Assembly: GCA_964020085.1 (NCBI GenBank)
Contig: OZ026595.1
Coordinates: 6,616,517 to 6,680,516 of the forward strand
Direction of reading: 5' to 3'
DNA: 64,000 nucleotides
DNA from: Micromussa lordhowensis
Taxonomy: Eukaryota; Cnidaria; Anthozoa; Scleractinia; Lobophylliidae
The position numbers and the translations under genes were made by a program. This document shows, piece by piece, positions 47,569 to 60,855 of the stretch; within the stretch, counting starts at the first letter, position 1; the number at the start of each line of letters is the position of its first letter. The notes below the pieces were generated by a model that saw only the letters and a program-made list of their open reading frames with translations, ran no database searches and was not told the origin of the DNA.

Positions 47569-50508
47569 CTAATTAGCAAACGGGCTGGTTAGCATAGTGC
47601 GAAATTTTGCGCAGCTCCGAAACTTTGCATGTGGATCCGGACCGACCCCGGGAGTGCTTTGGTGCCATTATTTTGCAAAGTTGCGACGGGCGTCAAGCTC
47701 GGCTAACTAGTCAGCATGCCGGCCACGCCTGGGGATCTGCCGGGCTGGTTAGCATAGTGCGAGATTTTGCGCAGCTCCGAAACTTCGCATGTGGACCCGG
47801 ACCGACCCCGGGAGTGCTTTGGTGCCATTAGTTTGCAAAGTTGCGACGCGCGCAAAGTTCAGCTAATTAGCAAACGGGCTGGTTAGCATAGTGCGAGATT
47901 TTGCGCAGCTCCGAAACTTTGCATGTGGACCCGGACCGACCCCGGGAGTGCTTTGGTGCCATTAGTTTGCAAAGTTGCAACGCGCGTCAAGCTTGGCTAA
48001 CTAGTCAGCCAGCTGGCCACGCCTGGGGATCTGCCGGACTGGTTACCATAGTGCGAGATTTTGCACAGCTCCGAAACTTCGCATGTAAACCCGGACCGAC
48101 CCCGGGAGTGCTTTGGTGCCATTAGTTTGCAAAGTTGCGACGCGCGCAAAGTTCGGCTAATTAGCAAACGGGCTTGTTAGCATAGTGCGAGATTTTGCGC
48201 AGCTCCGAAACTTTGCATGTGGACCCGGACCGAGCCCGGGAGTGCTTTGGTGCCATTAGTTTGCAAAGTTGCGACGCGCGTCAAGCTCGGCTAACTAGTC
48301 AGCCAGCCGGCCACGCCTGGGGATCTGCCGGGCTGGTTAGCATAGTGCGAGATTTTGCACAGCTCCAAAACTTCGCATGTGGACCCGGACCGACCCCGGG
48401 AGTGCTTTGGTGCCAATAGTTTGCAAAGTTGCGATGCGCGCAAAGTTCGCCTAATTAGCAAACGGGCTGGTTAGCATAGTGCGAGATTTTGCGCACCTCC
48501 GAAACTTTGCATGTGGACCCGGACCGACCCCGGGAGTGCTTTGGTGCCATTAGTTTGCAAAGTTGCAACGCGCGTCAAGCTCGGCTAACTAGTCAGCCAG
48601 CTGGCCACGCCTGGGGATCTGTCGGACTCGTTAGCATAGTGCGAGATTTTGCACAGCTCCGAAACTTCGCATGTGGACCCGGACCGACCCCGGCAGTGCT
48701 TTGGTGCCATTAGTTGGGAAAGTTGAGACGCGCGCAAAGTTCGCCTAATTAGCAAACGGCCTGGTTAGCATAGTGCGAGATTTTGCGCAGCTCCGAAACT
48801 TTGCATGTTGACCCGGACCGACCCCGGGAGTGCTTTGGTGCCATTAGTTTGCAAAGTTGCAATGCGCGTCAAGCTCGGCTAACTAGTCAGCCAGCTGGCC
48901 ACGCCTGGGGATTTGCCGGACTGGTTAGCATAGTGCGAGATTTTGCACAGCTCCGAAACTTCGCATGTGGACCCGGACCGACCCCGGGAGTGCTTTGGTG
49001 CCATTAGTTTGGAAAGTTGCGACGCGCGCAAAGTTTGCCTAATTAGCAAACGGGCTGGTTAGCATAGTGCGAAATTTTGCGCAGCTCCGAAACTTTGCAT
49101 GTGGATCCGGACCGACCCCGGGAGTGCTTTGGTGCCATTATTTTGCAAAGTTGCGACGGGCGTCAAGCTCGGCTAACTAGTCAGCATGCCGGCCACGCCT
49201 GGGGATCTGCCGGGCTGGTTAGCATAGTGCGAGATTTTGCGCAGCTCCGAAACTTCGCATGTGGACCCGGACCGACCCCGGGAGTGCTTTGGTGCCATTA
49301 GTTTGCAAAGTTGCGACGCGCGCAAAGTTCAGCTAATTAGCAAACGGGCTGGTTAGCATAGTGCGAGATTTTGCGCAGCTCCGAAACTTTGCATGTGGAC
49401 CCGGACCGACCCCGGGAGTGCTTTGGTGCCATTAGTTTGCAAAGTTGCAACGCGCGTCAAGCTTGGCTAACTAGTCAGCCAGCTGGCCACGCCTGGGGAT
49501 CTGCCGGACTGGTTACCATAGTGCGAGATTTTGCACAGCTCCGAAACTTCGCATGTAAACCCGGACCGACCCCGGGAGTGCTTTGGTGCCATTAGTTTGC
49601 AAAGTTGCGACGCGCGCAAAGTTCGGCTAATTAGCAAACGGGCTTGTTAGCATAGTGCGAGATTTTGCGCAGCTCCGAAACTTTGCATGTGGACCCGGAC
49701 CGAGCCCGGGAGTGCTTTGGTGCCATTAGTTTGCAAAGTTGCGACGCGCGTCAAGCTCGGCTAACTAGTCAGCCAGCCGGCCACGCCTGGGGATCTGCCG
49801 GGCTGGTTAGCATAGTGCGAGATTTTGCACAGCTCCAAAACTTCGCATGTGGACCCGGACCGACCCCGGGAGTGCTTTGGTGCCAATAGTTTGCAAAGTT
49901 GCGATGCGCGCAAAGTTCGCCTAATTAGCAAACGGGCTGGTTAGCATAGTGCGAGATTTTGCGCACCTCCGAAACTTTGCATGTGGACCCGGACCGACCC
50001 CGGGAGTGCTTTGGTGCCATTAGTTTGCAAAGTTGCAACGCGCGTCAAGCTCGGCTAACTAGTCAGCCAGCTGGCCACGCCTGGGGATCTGTCGGACTCG
50101 TTAGCATAGTGCGAGATTTTGCACAGCTCCGAAACTTCGCATGTGGACCCGGACCGACCCCGGCAGTGCTTTGGTGCCATTAGTTGGGAAAGTTGAGACG
50201 CGCGCAAAGTTCGCCTAATTAGCAAACGGCCTGGTTAGCATAGTGCGAGATTTTGCGCAGCTCCGAAACTTTGCATGTTGACCCGGACCGACCCCGGGAG
50301 TGCTTTGGTGCCATTAGTTTGCAAAGTTGCAATGCGCGTCAAGCTCGGCTAACTAGTCAGCCAGCTGGCCACGCCTGGGGATTTGCCGGACTGGTTAGCA
50401 TAGTGCGAGATTTTGCACAGCTCCGAAACTTCGCATGTGGACCCGGACCGACCCCGGGAGTGCTTTGGTGCCATTAGTTTGGAAAGTTGCGACGCGCGCA
50501 AAGTTTGC
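47569..50508. repeat. Nested 1,470-bp tandem duplication (five AB dimers), copy 1
   Basis: 47569-49038 and 49039-50508 match at offset 1,470, exactly five 294-bp dimers. Shared private markers run in order: gtgcgaaattttgcg, gacgggcgtcaagc, gtcagcatgccggcc, aagttcagctaatt, ggttaccatag, gcatgtaaacccgg, gaccgagcccggg, gccaatagtttgc, ctgtcggactcg, cccggcagtgc, gttgggaaagttgag. The next dimer (from about 50541) has gcgagatt instead of gcgaaatt, which marks the end. Confidence 0.88.
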
Positions 50509-53058
50509 CTAATTAGCAAACGGGCTGGTTAGCATAGTGCGAGATTTTGCGCAGCTCCGAAACTTTGCATGTGGCCCCGGACCGACCCCGGGAGTGCCTT
50601 GGTGCCATTAGTTTGCAAAGTTGCAACGTGCGTCAAGCTCGGCTAACTAGTCAGCCAGCTGGCCACGCCTGGGGATCTGCCGGACTGGTTAGCATAGTGG
50701 GAGATTTTGCACAGCTTCGAAACTTCGCATGTGGACCCGGACCGACCCCGGGAGTGCTTTGGTGCCATTAGTTTGCAAAGTTGCGACGCGTGCAAAGTTC
50801 GGCTAATTAGCAAACGGGCTGGTTAGCATAGTGCGAGATTTTGCGCAGCTCCGAAACTTTGCATGTGGACCCGGACCGACCCCGGGAGTGCTTTGGTGCC
50901 ATTAGTTTGCAAAGTTGCGACGCGTGTCAAGCTCGGCTAACTAGTCAGCCAGCCGGCCACGCCTGGGGATCTGCCGGGCTGGTTTGCATAGTGCGAGATT
51001 TTGCACAGCTCCAAAACTTCGCATGTGGACCCGGACCGACCTCGGGAGTGCTTTGGTGCCATTAGTTTGCAAAGTTGCGACGCGCGCAAAGTTCGGCTAA
51101 TTAGTAAACGGGCTGGTTAGCATTGTGCGAGATTTTGCGCAGCTCCGAAACTTTGCATGTGGACCTGGACCGACCCCGGGAGTGCTTTGATGCCATTAGT
51201 TTGCAAAGTTGCGATGCGCGTCAAGCTCGGCTAACTAGTCAGCCAGCCAGCCACGCCTGGGGATCTGCCGGGCTGGTTAGCATAGTGCGAGATTTTGCGC
51301 AGCTCCGAAACTTTGCATGTGGACCTGGACCGACCCCGGGAGTGCTTTGGTGCCATTAGTTTGCAAAGTTGCGACGCGTGCAAAGTTCGCCTAAATAGCA
51401 AACGGGATGGTTAGCATAGTGCGAGATTTTGCGCAGCTCCGAAACTTTGCATGTGGACCCGGACCAAAACCGGGAGTGCTTTGGTGCCATTACTTTGCAA
51501 AGTTGCGATGCGCGTCAAGCTCGGCTAACTAGTCAGCCAGCCGGCCACGCCTGGGGATCTGCCGGGCTGGTTAGCATAGTGCGAGATTTTGCGCAGCTCC
51601 GAAACTTTGCATGTGGACCCGGACCGACCCCGGGAGTGCTTTGGTGCCATTAGTTTGCAAAGTTGCAACGCGCGTCAAGCTCGGCTAACTAGTCAGCCAG
51701 CTGGCCACGCCTGGGGATCTGCCGGACTGGTTAGCATAGTGCGAGATTTTGCACAGCTCCGAAACTTCGCATGTAAACCCGGACCGACCCCGGGAGTGCT
51801 TTGGTGCCATTAGTTTGCAAAGTTGCGACGCGCGCAAAGTTCGGCTAATTAGCAAACGGGCTTGTTAGCATAGTGCGAGATTTTGCGCAGCTCCGAAACT
51901 TTGCATGTGGACCCGGACCGACCCCGGGAGTGCTTTGGTGCCATTAGTTTGCAAAGTTGCGACGCGCGTCAAGCTCGGCTAACTAGTCAGCCAGCCGGCC
52001 ACGCCTGGGGATCTGCCGGGCTGGTTAGCATTGTGCGAGATTTTGCGCAAATCCGAAACTTTGCATGTGGACCTGGACCGACCTCGGGAGTGCTTTGGTG
52101 CCATTAGTTTGCAAAGTTGCGACGCGCGTCAAGCTCGGCTAACTAGTCAGCCAGCCAGCCAAGCCTGGGGATCTGCCGGGCTGGTTAGCATAGTGCAAGA
52201 TTTTGCGCAGCTCCGAAACTTTGCATGTGGACCTGGACCGACCCCGGGAGTGCTTTGGTGCCATTAGTTTGCAAAGTTGCGACGCGCGCAAAGTTCGCCT
52301 AAATAGCAAACGGGCTGGTTAGCATAGTGCGAGATTTTGCGCAGCTCCAAAACTTTGCATGTGGACCCGGACCAAAACCGGGAGTGCTTTGGTGCCATTA
52401 CTTTGGAAAGTTGCGATGCGCGTCAAGCTCGGCTAACTAGTCAGCCAGCCGGCCACGCCTGGGGATCTGCCGGGCTGGTTAGCATAGTGCGAGATATTGC
52501 GCAGCTCCGAAACTTTGCATGTGGACCTGGACCGACCCTGGGAGTGCTTTGGTGCCATTAGTTTGCAAAGTTGCGACGCGCGTCAAGCTCGGCTAACTAG
52601 TCAGCCAGCCGGCCACGCCTGGGGATCTGCCGGGCTGGTTAGCATAGTGCGAGATTTTGCACAGCTCCAAAACTTCGCATGTGGACCCTGACCGACCCCG
52701 GGAGTGCTTTGGTGCCATTAGTTTGCAAAGTTGCGATGCGCGCAAAGTTCGGCTAATTAGCAAACGGGCTGGTTAGCATAGTGCGAGATTTTGCGCAGCT
52801 CCGAAACTTTGCATGTGGACCTGGACCGACCCCGGGAGTGCTTTGGTACCATTAGTTTGCAAAGTTGCGACGCGCGTCAAGCTCGGCTAACTAGTCAGCC
52901 AGCCAGCCACGCCTGGGGATCTGCCGGGCTGGTTAGCATAGTGCGAGATTTTGCGCAGCTCCGAAACTTTGCATGTGGACCCGGACCGACCCCGGGAGTG
53001 CTTTGGTACCAATAGTTTGCAAAGTTGCGACGCGCGCAGCGTTCGCCTAATTAGCAAA
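50509..53058. repeat. AB dimers grading into AB-B pattern (right-third subfamily)
   Basis: After the nested duplication the 294-bp dimers continue to about 51,430. Beyond that, extra B monomers appear at 160-bp spacing (near 51589, 52043 and 52497). Markers are gtggccccggacc, agtgggagatt, ggtttgcatag, gaccaaaaccggg, gccattactttg and cgcgcagcgttcgcc at the right edge. The same succession is repeated at 60856-63405. No gene or foreign insert was seen. Confidence 0.85.
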
Positions 53059-56000
53059 CGGGCTGGTTAGCATAGTGCGAGATTTTGCGCAGCTCCGAAA
53101 CTTCGCATGTTGACCCGGACTGACCCCGGGAGTGCTTTGGTGCCATTAGTTTGCAAAGTTGCGACGCGCGCAAAGTTCGGCTAATTAGCAAACGGGCTGG
53201 TTAGCATAGTGCGAGATTTTGTGCAGCTCCGAAACTTCGCATGTGGACCCGGACCGAACCGGGAGTGCTTTGGTGCCATTAGTTTGCAAAGTTGCGACGC
53301 GCGCAAAGTTCGGCTAATTAGCAAACGGGCTGGTTAGCATAGTGCGAGATTTTGCGCAGCTCCGAAACTTTGCATGTTGACCCGGACCGACCCCGGGAGT
53401 GCTTTGGTGCCATTAGTTTGCAAAGTTGCGACGCGCGTCAAGCTCGGCTAACTAGTCAGCCAGCCGGCCACACCTGGGGATCTGCCGGGCTGGTTAGCAT
53501 AGTGCGAGATTTTGCGCAGCTCCGAAACTTCACATGTGGACCCGGACCGACCCCGGGAGTGCTTTGGTGCCATTAGTTTGCAAAGTTGCGACACGCAAAG
53601 TTCCGCTAATTAGCAAACGGGCTGGTTAGCATAGTGCGAGATTTTGCGCAGCTCCGAAACTTTGCATGTGGACCTGGACCGACCCCGGGAGTGCTTTGGT
53701 GCCATTAGTTTGCAAAGTTGCGACGCGCGTCAAGCTCGGCTAACTAGTCAGTCAGCCAGCCACGCCTGGGGATCTGCCGGGCTGGTTAGCATAGTGCGAG
53801 ATTTTGCGCAGCTCCGAAACTTCGCATGTGGACCCGGACTGATCCCGGGAGTGCTTTGGTGCCATTAGTTTGCAAAGTTGCGACGCGCGCAAAGTTCGGC
53901 TAATTAGCAAACGGGCTGGTTAGCATAGTGCGAGATTTTGCGCAGCTCCGAAACTTTGCATGTGGACCCAGACCGACCCCGGGAGTGCCTTGGTGCCATT
54001 AGTTTGCAAAGTTGCGACGCGCGTCAAGCTCGGCTAACTAGTCAGCCAGCCGGCCATGCCCGGGGATCTGCCGGGCTGGTTAGCATAGTGCGAGATTTTG
54101 CGCAGCTCCTAAACTTCGCATGTGGAGCCGGACCGACCCCGGGAGTGCTTTGGTGCCATTAGTTTGCAAAGTTGCGACGCGCGTCAAGCTCGGCTAACTA
54201 GTCAGTCAGCCAGCCACGCCTGGGGATCTGCCGGGCTGGTTAGCATAGTGCGAGATTTTGCGCAGCTCCGAAACTTCGCATGTGGACCCGGACTGATCCC
54301 GGGAGTGCTTTGGTGCCATTAGTTTGCAAAGTTGCGACGCGCCCAAAGTTCGGCTAATTAGCAAACGGGCTGGTTAGCATAGTGCGAGATTTTGCGCAGC
54401 TCCGAAACTTTGCATGTGGACCCGGACCGACCCCGGGAGTGCCTTGGTGCCATTAGTTTGCAAAGTTGCGACGCGCGTCAAGCTCGGCTAACTAGTCAGC
54501 CAGCCGGCCATGCCTGGGGATCTGCCGGGCTGGTTAGCATAGTGCGAGATTTTGCGCAGCTCCTAAACTTCGCATGTGGAGCCGGACCGACCCTGGGAGT
54601 GCTTTGGTGCCATTAGTTTGCAAAGTTGCGACGCGCGCAAAGTTCGGCTAATTAGCAAACGGGCTGCTTAGCATAGTGCGAGATTTTGCGCAGCTCCGAA
54701 ACTTTGCATGTGGACCCGGACCGACCCCGGGAGTGCTTTGGTGCCATTAGTTTGGAAAGTTGCGACGCGCGCAAAGTTCGGCTAATTAGCAAACGGGCTG
54801 GTTAGCATAGTGCGAGATTTTGCGCAGCTCCGAAACTTTGCATGTGGACCCGGACCGACCCCGGGAGTGCTTTGCTGCCATTAGTTTGCAAAGTTGCGAC
54901 GCGCGTCAAGCTCGGCTAACTAGTCAGCCAGCCGGCCACGCCTGGGGATCTGCCGGGCTGGTTAGCATAGTGCGAGATTTTGCGCAGCTCCTAAACTTCG
55001 CATGTGGACCCGGACCGACCCCGGGAGTGCTTTGGTGCCATTAGTTTGCAAAGTTGCGACGCGCGCAAAGTTCGGCTAATTAGCAAACGGGCTGGTTAGC
55101 ATAGTGCGAGATTTTGCGCACCTCCGAAACTTTGCATGTGGACCCGGACCGACCCCGGGAGTGCTTTGGTGCCATTATTTTGCAAAGTTGCGACGCGCGT
55201 CAAGCTCGGCTAACTAGTCAGCCAGCCGGCCACGCCTGGGGATCTGCCGGGCTGGTTAGCATAGTGCGAGATTTTGCGCAGCTCCGAAACTTCGCATATG
55301 GACCCGGACCGAACCGGGAGTGCTTTGGTGCCATTAGTTTGCAAAGTTGCGATGCGCGCAAAGTTCGGCTAATTAGCAAACGGGCTGGTTAGCATAGTGC
55401 GAGATTTTGCGCAGCTCCGAAACTTTGCATGTTGACCCGGACCGACCCCGGGAGTGCTTTGGTACCATTAGTTTGCAAAGTTGTGACGCGCGTCAAGCTC
55501 GGCTAACTAGTCAGCCAGCCGGCCACGCCTGGGGATCTGCCGGGCTGGTTAGCATAGTGCGAGATTTTGCGCAGCTCCGAAACTTCGCATGTGGACCCGG
55601 ACCGACCCCGGGAGTGCTTTGGTACCAATAGTTTGCAAAGTTGCGACGCGCGCAAAGTTCGCCTAATTAGCAAACGGGCTGGTTGGCATAGTGCGAGATT
55701 TTGCGCTGCTCCGAAACTTTGCATGTGGACCCGGACCGACCCCGGGAGTGCTTTGGTGCCATTAGTTTGGAAAGTTGCGACGCGCGCAAAGTTCGCCTAA
55801 TTAGCAAACGGGCTGGTTAACATCGTGCGAGATTTTGCGCAGCTCCGAAACTTTGCATGTGGATCCGGACCAAAACCGGGAGTGCTTTGGTGCCATTAGT
55901 TTGCAAAGTTGCGATGCGCGTCAAGCTCGGCTAACTAGTCAGCCAGCCGGCCACGCCTGGGGATCTGCCGGGCTGGTTAGCATAGTGCGAGATTTTGCAC

Positions 56001-56267
56001 AGCTCCTAAACTTCGCATGTGGAACCGGACTGACCCCGGGAGTGCTTTGGTGCCATTAGTTTGCAAAGTTGCGACGCGCGCAAAGTTCGGCTAATTATCA
56101 AACGGGCTGGTTAGCGTAGTGCGAGATTTTGCGCAGCTCCGAAACTTTGCATGTGGACACGGACCGACCCCGGGAGTGCTTTGGTGCCATTAGTTTGCAA
56201 AGTTGCAACGCGCGTCAAGCTCGGCTAACTAGTCAGCCAGCTGGCCATGCCTGGGGATCTGCCGGAT

Positions 56268-56354
56268 TGGTTAGCATAGTGCGAGATTTTGCACAGCTCC
56301 AAAACTTCGCATGTGGACCCGGACCGACCGGCCACGCCTGGGGATCTGCCGGGC
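56268..56354 (+). repeat. Truncated 87-bp chimeric B monomer, copy 2
   Basis: Same truncated monomer and same joint (accgaccggccacg) as at 45921, displaced by exactly 10,347 bp. Its presence in both large units shows that the deletion is older than the 10-kb duplication. Confidence 0.85.
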
Positions 56355-57915
56355 TGGTTAGCATAGTGCGAGATTTTGCGCAGCTCCGAAACTTCGCATG
56401 TGGACCCGGACCGACCCCGGGAGTGTTTTGGTGCCATTAGTTTGCAAAGTTGCGACGCGCGCAAAGTTCGCCTAATTAGCAAACGGGCTGGTTAGCATAG
56501 TGCGAGATTTTGCGCAGCTCCGAAACTTTGCATGTGGACCCGGACCGACCCCGGGAGTGCTTTGGTGCCATTAGTTTGGAAAGTTGCGACGCGCGCAAAG
56601 TTCGACTAATTAGAAAACGGCCTGGTTAGCATAGTGCCAGATTTTGCGCACCTCCGAAACTTTGCATGTGGACCCGGACCGACCCCGGGAGTGCTTTGGT
56701 GCCATTAGTTTGCAAAGTTGCGACGCGAGTCAGGCTCGGCTAACTAGTCAGCCAGCCGGCCACGCCTGGGGATCTGCCGGGCTGGTTAGCATAGTGCGAG
56801 ATTTTGCGCAGCTCCGAAACTTCGCATGTGGACCCGGACTGACCCCGGGAGTGCTTTGGTGCCATTAGTTTGCAAAGTTGCGACGCGCGCAAAGTTCATC
56901 TAATTAGCAAACGGGCTGGTTAGCATAGTGCGAGATTTTGCGCAGCTCCGAAACTTTGCATGTGGACCCGGACCGACCCCGGGAGTGCTTTGGTGCCATT
57001 AGTTTGCAAAGTTGCGACGCGCGTCAAGCTCGGCTAACTGGTCAGCCAGCCGGCCATGCCTGGGGATCTGCCGGGCTGGTTAGCAAAGTGCGAGACATTG
57101 CGCAGCTCCTAAACTTCGCATGGGGACCCGGACCAACCCCGGGAGTGCTTTGGTGCCATTAGTTTGCAAAGTTGCGACGCGCGCAAAGTTCGGCTAATTA
57201 GCAAACGGGCTGGTTAGCATAGTGCGAGATTTTGCGCAGCTCCGAAACTTTGCATGTGGACCCGGACCGACCCCGGGAGTGCTTTGGTGCCATTAGTTTG
57301 CAAAGTTGCGATGCGCGTCAAGCTCGGCTAACTAGTCAGCCAGCCTGCCACGCCTGGGGATCTGCCGGGCTGGTTAGCATAGTGCGAGATTTTGCGCAGC
57401 TCTGAAACTTTGCATGTGGACCTGGACCGACCCCGGGAGTGCTTTGGTGCCATTAGTTTGCAAAGTTGCGACGCGCGCAAAGTTCGCCTAAATAGCAAAC
57501 GGGCTGGTTAGCATAGTGCGAGATTTTGCGCAGCTCCGAAACTTTGCATGTGGATCCGGACCAAAACCGGGAGTGCTTTGGTGCCATTAGTTTGCAAAGT
57601 TGCGATGTGCGTCAAGCTCGGCTAACTAGTCAGCCAGCCGGCCATGCCTGGGGATCTGCCGGGCTGCTTAGCATAGTGCGAGATTTTGCACAGCTCCTAA
57701 ACTTCGCATGTGGACCAGGACTGACCCCGGGAGTGCTTTGGTGCCATTAGTTTGCAAAGTTGCGACGCGCGCAAAGTTCGGCTAATTATCAAACGGGCTG
57801 GTTAGCATAGTGCGAGATTTTGCGCAGCTCCGAAACTTTGCATGTGGACCCCGACCGACCCCAGGAGTCCTTTGGTGCCATTAGTTTGGAAAGTTGCGAC
57901 GTGCGCAAAGTTCGG

Positions 57916-60855
57916 CTAATTAGCAAACGGGCTGGTTAGCATAGTGCGAAATTTTGCGCAGCTCCGAAACTTTGCATGTGGATCCGGACCGACCCCGGGA
58001 GTGCTTTGGTGCCATTATTTTGCAAAGTTGCGACGGGCGTCAAGCTCGGCTAACTAGTCAGCATGCCGGCCACGCCTGGGGATCTGCCGGGCTGGTTAGC
58101 ATAGTGCGAGATTTTGCGCAGCTCCGAAACTTCGCATGTGGACCCGGACCGACCCCGGGAGTGCTTTGGTGCCATTAGTTTGCAAAGTTGCGACGCGCGC
58201 AAAGTTCAGCTAATTAGCAAACGGGCTGGTTAGCATAGTGCGAGATTTTGCGCAGCTCCGAAACTTTGCATGTGGACCCGGACCGACCCCGGGAGTGCTT
58301 TGGTGCCATTAGTTTGCAAAGTTGCAACGCGCGTCAAGCTTGGCTAACTAGTCAGCCAGCTGGCCACGCCTGGGGATCTGCCGGACTGGTTACCATAGTG
58401 CGAGATTTTGCACAGCTCCGAAACTTCGCATGTAAACCCGGACCGACCCCGGGAGTGCTTTGGTGCCATTAGTTTGCAAAGTTGCGACGCGCGCAAAGTT
58501 CGGCTAATTAGCAAACGGGCTTGTTAGCATAGTGCGAGATTTTGCGCAGCTCCGAAACTTTGCATGTGGACCCGGACCGAGCCCGGGAGTGCTTTGGTGC
58601 CATTAGTTTGCAAAGTTGCGACGCGCGTCAAGCTCGGCTAACTAGTCAGCCAGCCGGCCACGCCTGGGGATCTGCCGGGCTGGTTAGCATAGTGCGAGAT
58701 TTTGCACAGCTCCAAAACTTCGCATGTGGACCCGGACCGACCCCGGGAGTGCTTTGGTGCCAATAGTTTGCAAAGTTGCGATGCGCGCAAAGTTCGCCTA
58801 ATTAGCAAACGGGCTGGTTAGCATAGTGCGAGATTTTGCGCACCTCCGAAACTTTGCATGTGGACCCGGACCGACCCCGGGAGTGCTTTGGTGCCATTAG
58901 TTTGCAAAGTTGCAACGCGCGTCAAGCTCGGCTAACTAGTCAGCCAGCTGGCCACGCCTGGGGATCTGTCGGACTCGTTAGCATAGTGCGAGATTTTGCA
59001 CAGCTCCGAAACTTCGCATGTGGACCCGGACCGACCCCGGCAGTGCTTTGGTGCCATTAGTTGGGAAAGTTGAGACGCGCGCAAAGTTCGCCTAATTAGC
59101 AAACGGCCTGGTTAGCATAGTGCGAGATTTTGCGCAGCTCCGAAACTTTGCATGTTGACCCGGACCGACCCCGGGAGTGCTTTGGTGCCATTAGTTTGCA
59201 AAGTTGCAATGCGCGTCAAGCTCGGCTAACTAGTCAGCCAGCTGGCCACGCCTGGGGATTTGCCGGACTGGTTAGCATAGTGCGAGATTTTGCACAGCTC
59301 CGAAACTTCGCATGTGGACCCGGACCGACCCCGGGAGTGCTTTGGTGCCATTAGTTTGGAAAGTTGCGACGCGCGCAAAGTTTGCCTAATTAGCAAACGG
59401 GCTGGTTAGCATAGTGCGAAATTTTGCGCAGCTCCGAAACTTTGCATGTGGATCCGGACCGACCCCGGGAGTGCTTTGGTGCCATTATTTTGCAAAGTTG
59501 CGACGGGCGTCAAGCTCGGCTAACTAGTCAGCATGCCGGCCACGCCTGGGGATCTGCCGGGCTGGTTAGCATAGTGCGAGATTTTGCGCAGCTCCGAAAC
59601 TTCGCATGTGGACCCGGACCGACCCCGGGAGTGCTTTGGTGCCATTAGTTTGCAAAGTTGCGACGCGCGCAAAGTTCAGCTAATTAGCAAACGGGCTGGT
59701 TAGCATAGTGCGAGATTTTGCGCAGCTCCGAAACTTTGCATGTGGACCCGGACCGACCCCGGGAGTGCTTTGGTGCCATTAGTTTGCAAAGTTGCAACGC
59801 GCGTCAAGCTTGGCTAACTAGTCAGCCAGCTGGCCACGCCTGGGGATCTGCCGGACTGGTTACCATAGTGCGAGATTTTGCACAGCTCCGAAACTTCGCA
59901 TGTAAACCCGGACCGACCCCGGGAGTGCTTTGGTGCCATTAGTTTGCAAAGTTGCGACGCGCGCAAAGTTCGGCTAATTAGCAAACGGGCTTGTTAGCAT
60001 AGTGCGAGATTTTGCGCAGCTCCGAAACTTTGCATGTGGACCCGGACCGAGCCCGGGAGTGCTTTGGTGCCATTAGTTTGCAAAGTTGCGACGCGCGTCA
60101 AGCTCGGCTAACTAGTCAGCCAGCCGGCCACGCCTGGGGATCTGCCGGGCTGGTTAGCATAGTGCGAGATTTTGCACAGCTCCAAAACTTCGCATGTGGA
60201 CCCGGACCGACCCCGGGAGTGCTTTGGTGCCAATAGTTTGCAAAGTTGCGATGCGCGCAAAGTTCGCCTAATTAGCAAACGGGCTGGTTAGCATAGTGCG
60301 AGATTTTGCGCACCTCCGAAACTTTGCATGTGGACCCGGACCGACCCCGGGAGTGCTTTGGTGCCATTAGTTTGCAAAGTTGCAACGCGCGTCAAGCTCG
60401 GCTAACTAGTCAGCCAGCTGGCCACGCCTGGGGATCTGTCGGACTCGTTAGCATAGTGCGAGATTTTGCACAGCTCCGAAACTTCGCATGTGGACCCGGA
60501 CCGACCCCGGCAGTGCTTTGGTGCCATTAGTTGGGAAAGTTGAGACGCGCGCAAAGTTCGCCTAATTAGCAAACGGCCTGGTTAGCATAGTGCGAGATTT
60601 TGCGCAGCTCCGAAACTTTGCATGTTGACCCGGACCGACCCCGGGAGTGCTTTGGTGCCATTAGTTTGCAAAGTTGCAATGCGCGTCAAGCTCGGCTAAC
60701 TAGTCAGCCAGCTGGCCACGCCTGGGGATTTGCCGGACTGGTTAGCATAGTGCGAGATTTTGCACAGCTCCGAAACTTCGCATGTGGACCCGGACCGACC
60801 CCGGGAGTGCTTTGGTGCCATTAGTTTGGAAAGTTGCGACGCGCGCAAAGTTTGC
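57916..60855. repeat. Nested 1,470-bp tandem duplication, copy 2
   Basis: The same pair of five-dimer blocks as at 47569, shifted by 10,347 bp: 57916-59385 and 59386-60855. The private marker order is unchanged. The 1,470-bp duplication therefore happened before the 10,347-bp one. Confidence 0.88.

Larger units (their letters stand above)
42712..53058. repeat. 10,347-bp satellite unit, copy 1
   Basis: First copy of a very large tandem unit. From 42,712 every monomer boundary and rare variant recurs 10,347 bp later. Its first 2.4 kb resembles positions 1.0-2.5 and 3.6-4.75 kb. The middle and right parts are a subfamily marked by ttgcacagctcc, cagctggcc, ttgcaacgcgcg and gaccaaaaccggg, organised mainly as 294-bp AB dimers. 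It contains an 87-bp truncated monomer (45921) and a nested 1,470-bp duplication (47569-50508). No gene or foreign insert was seen. Confidence 0.92.
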
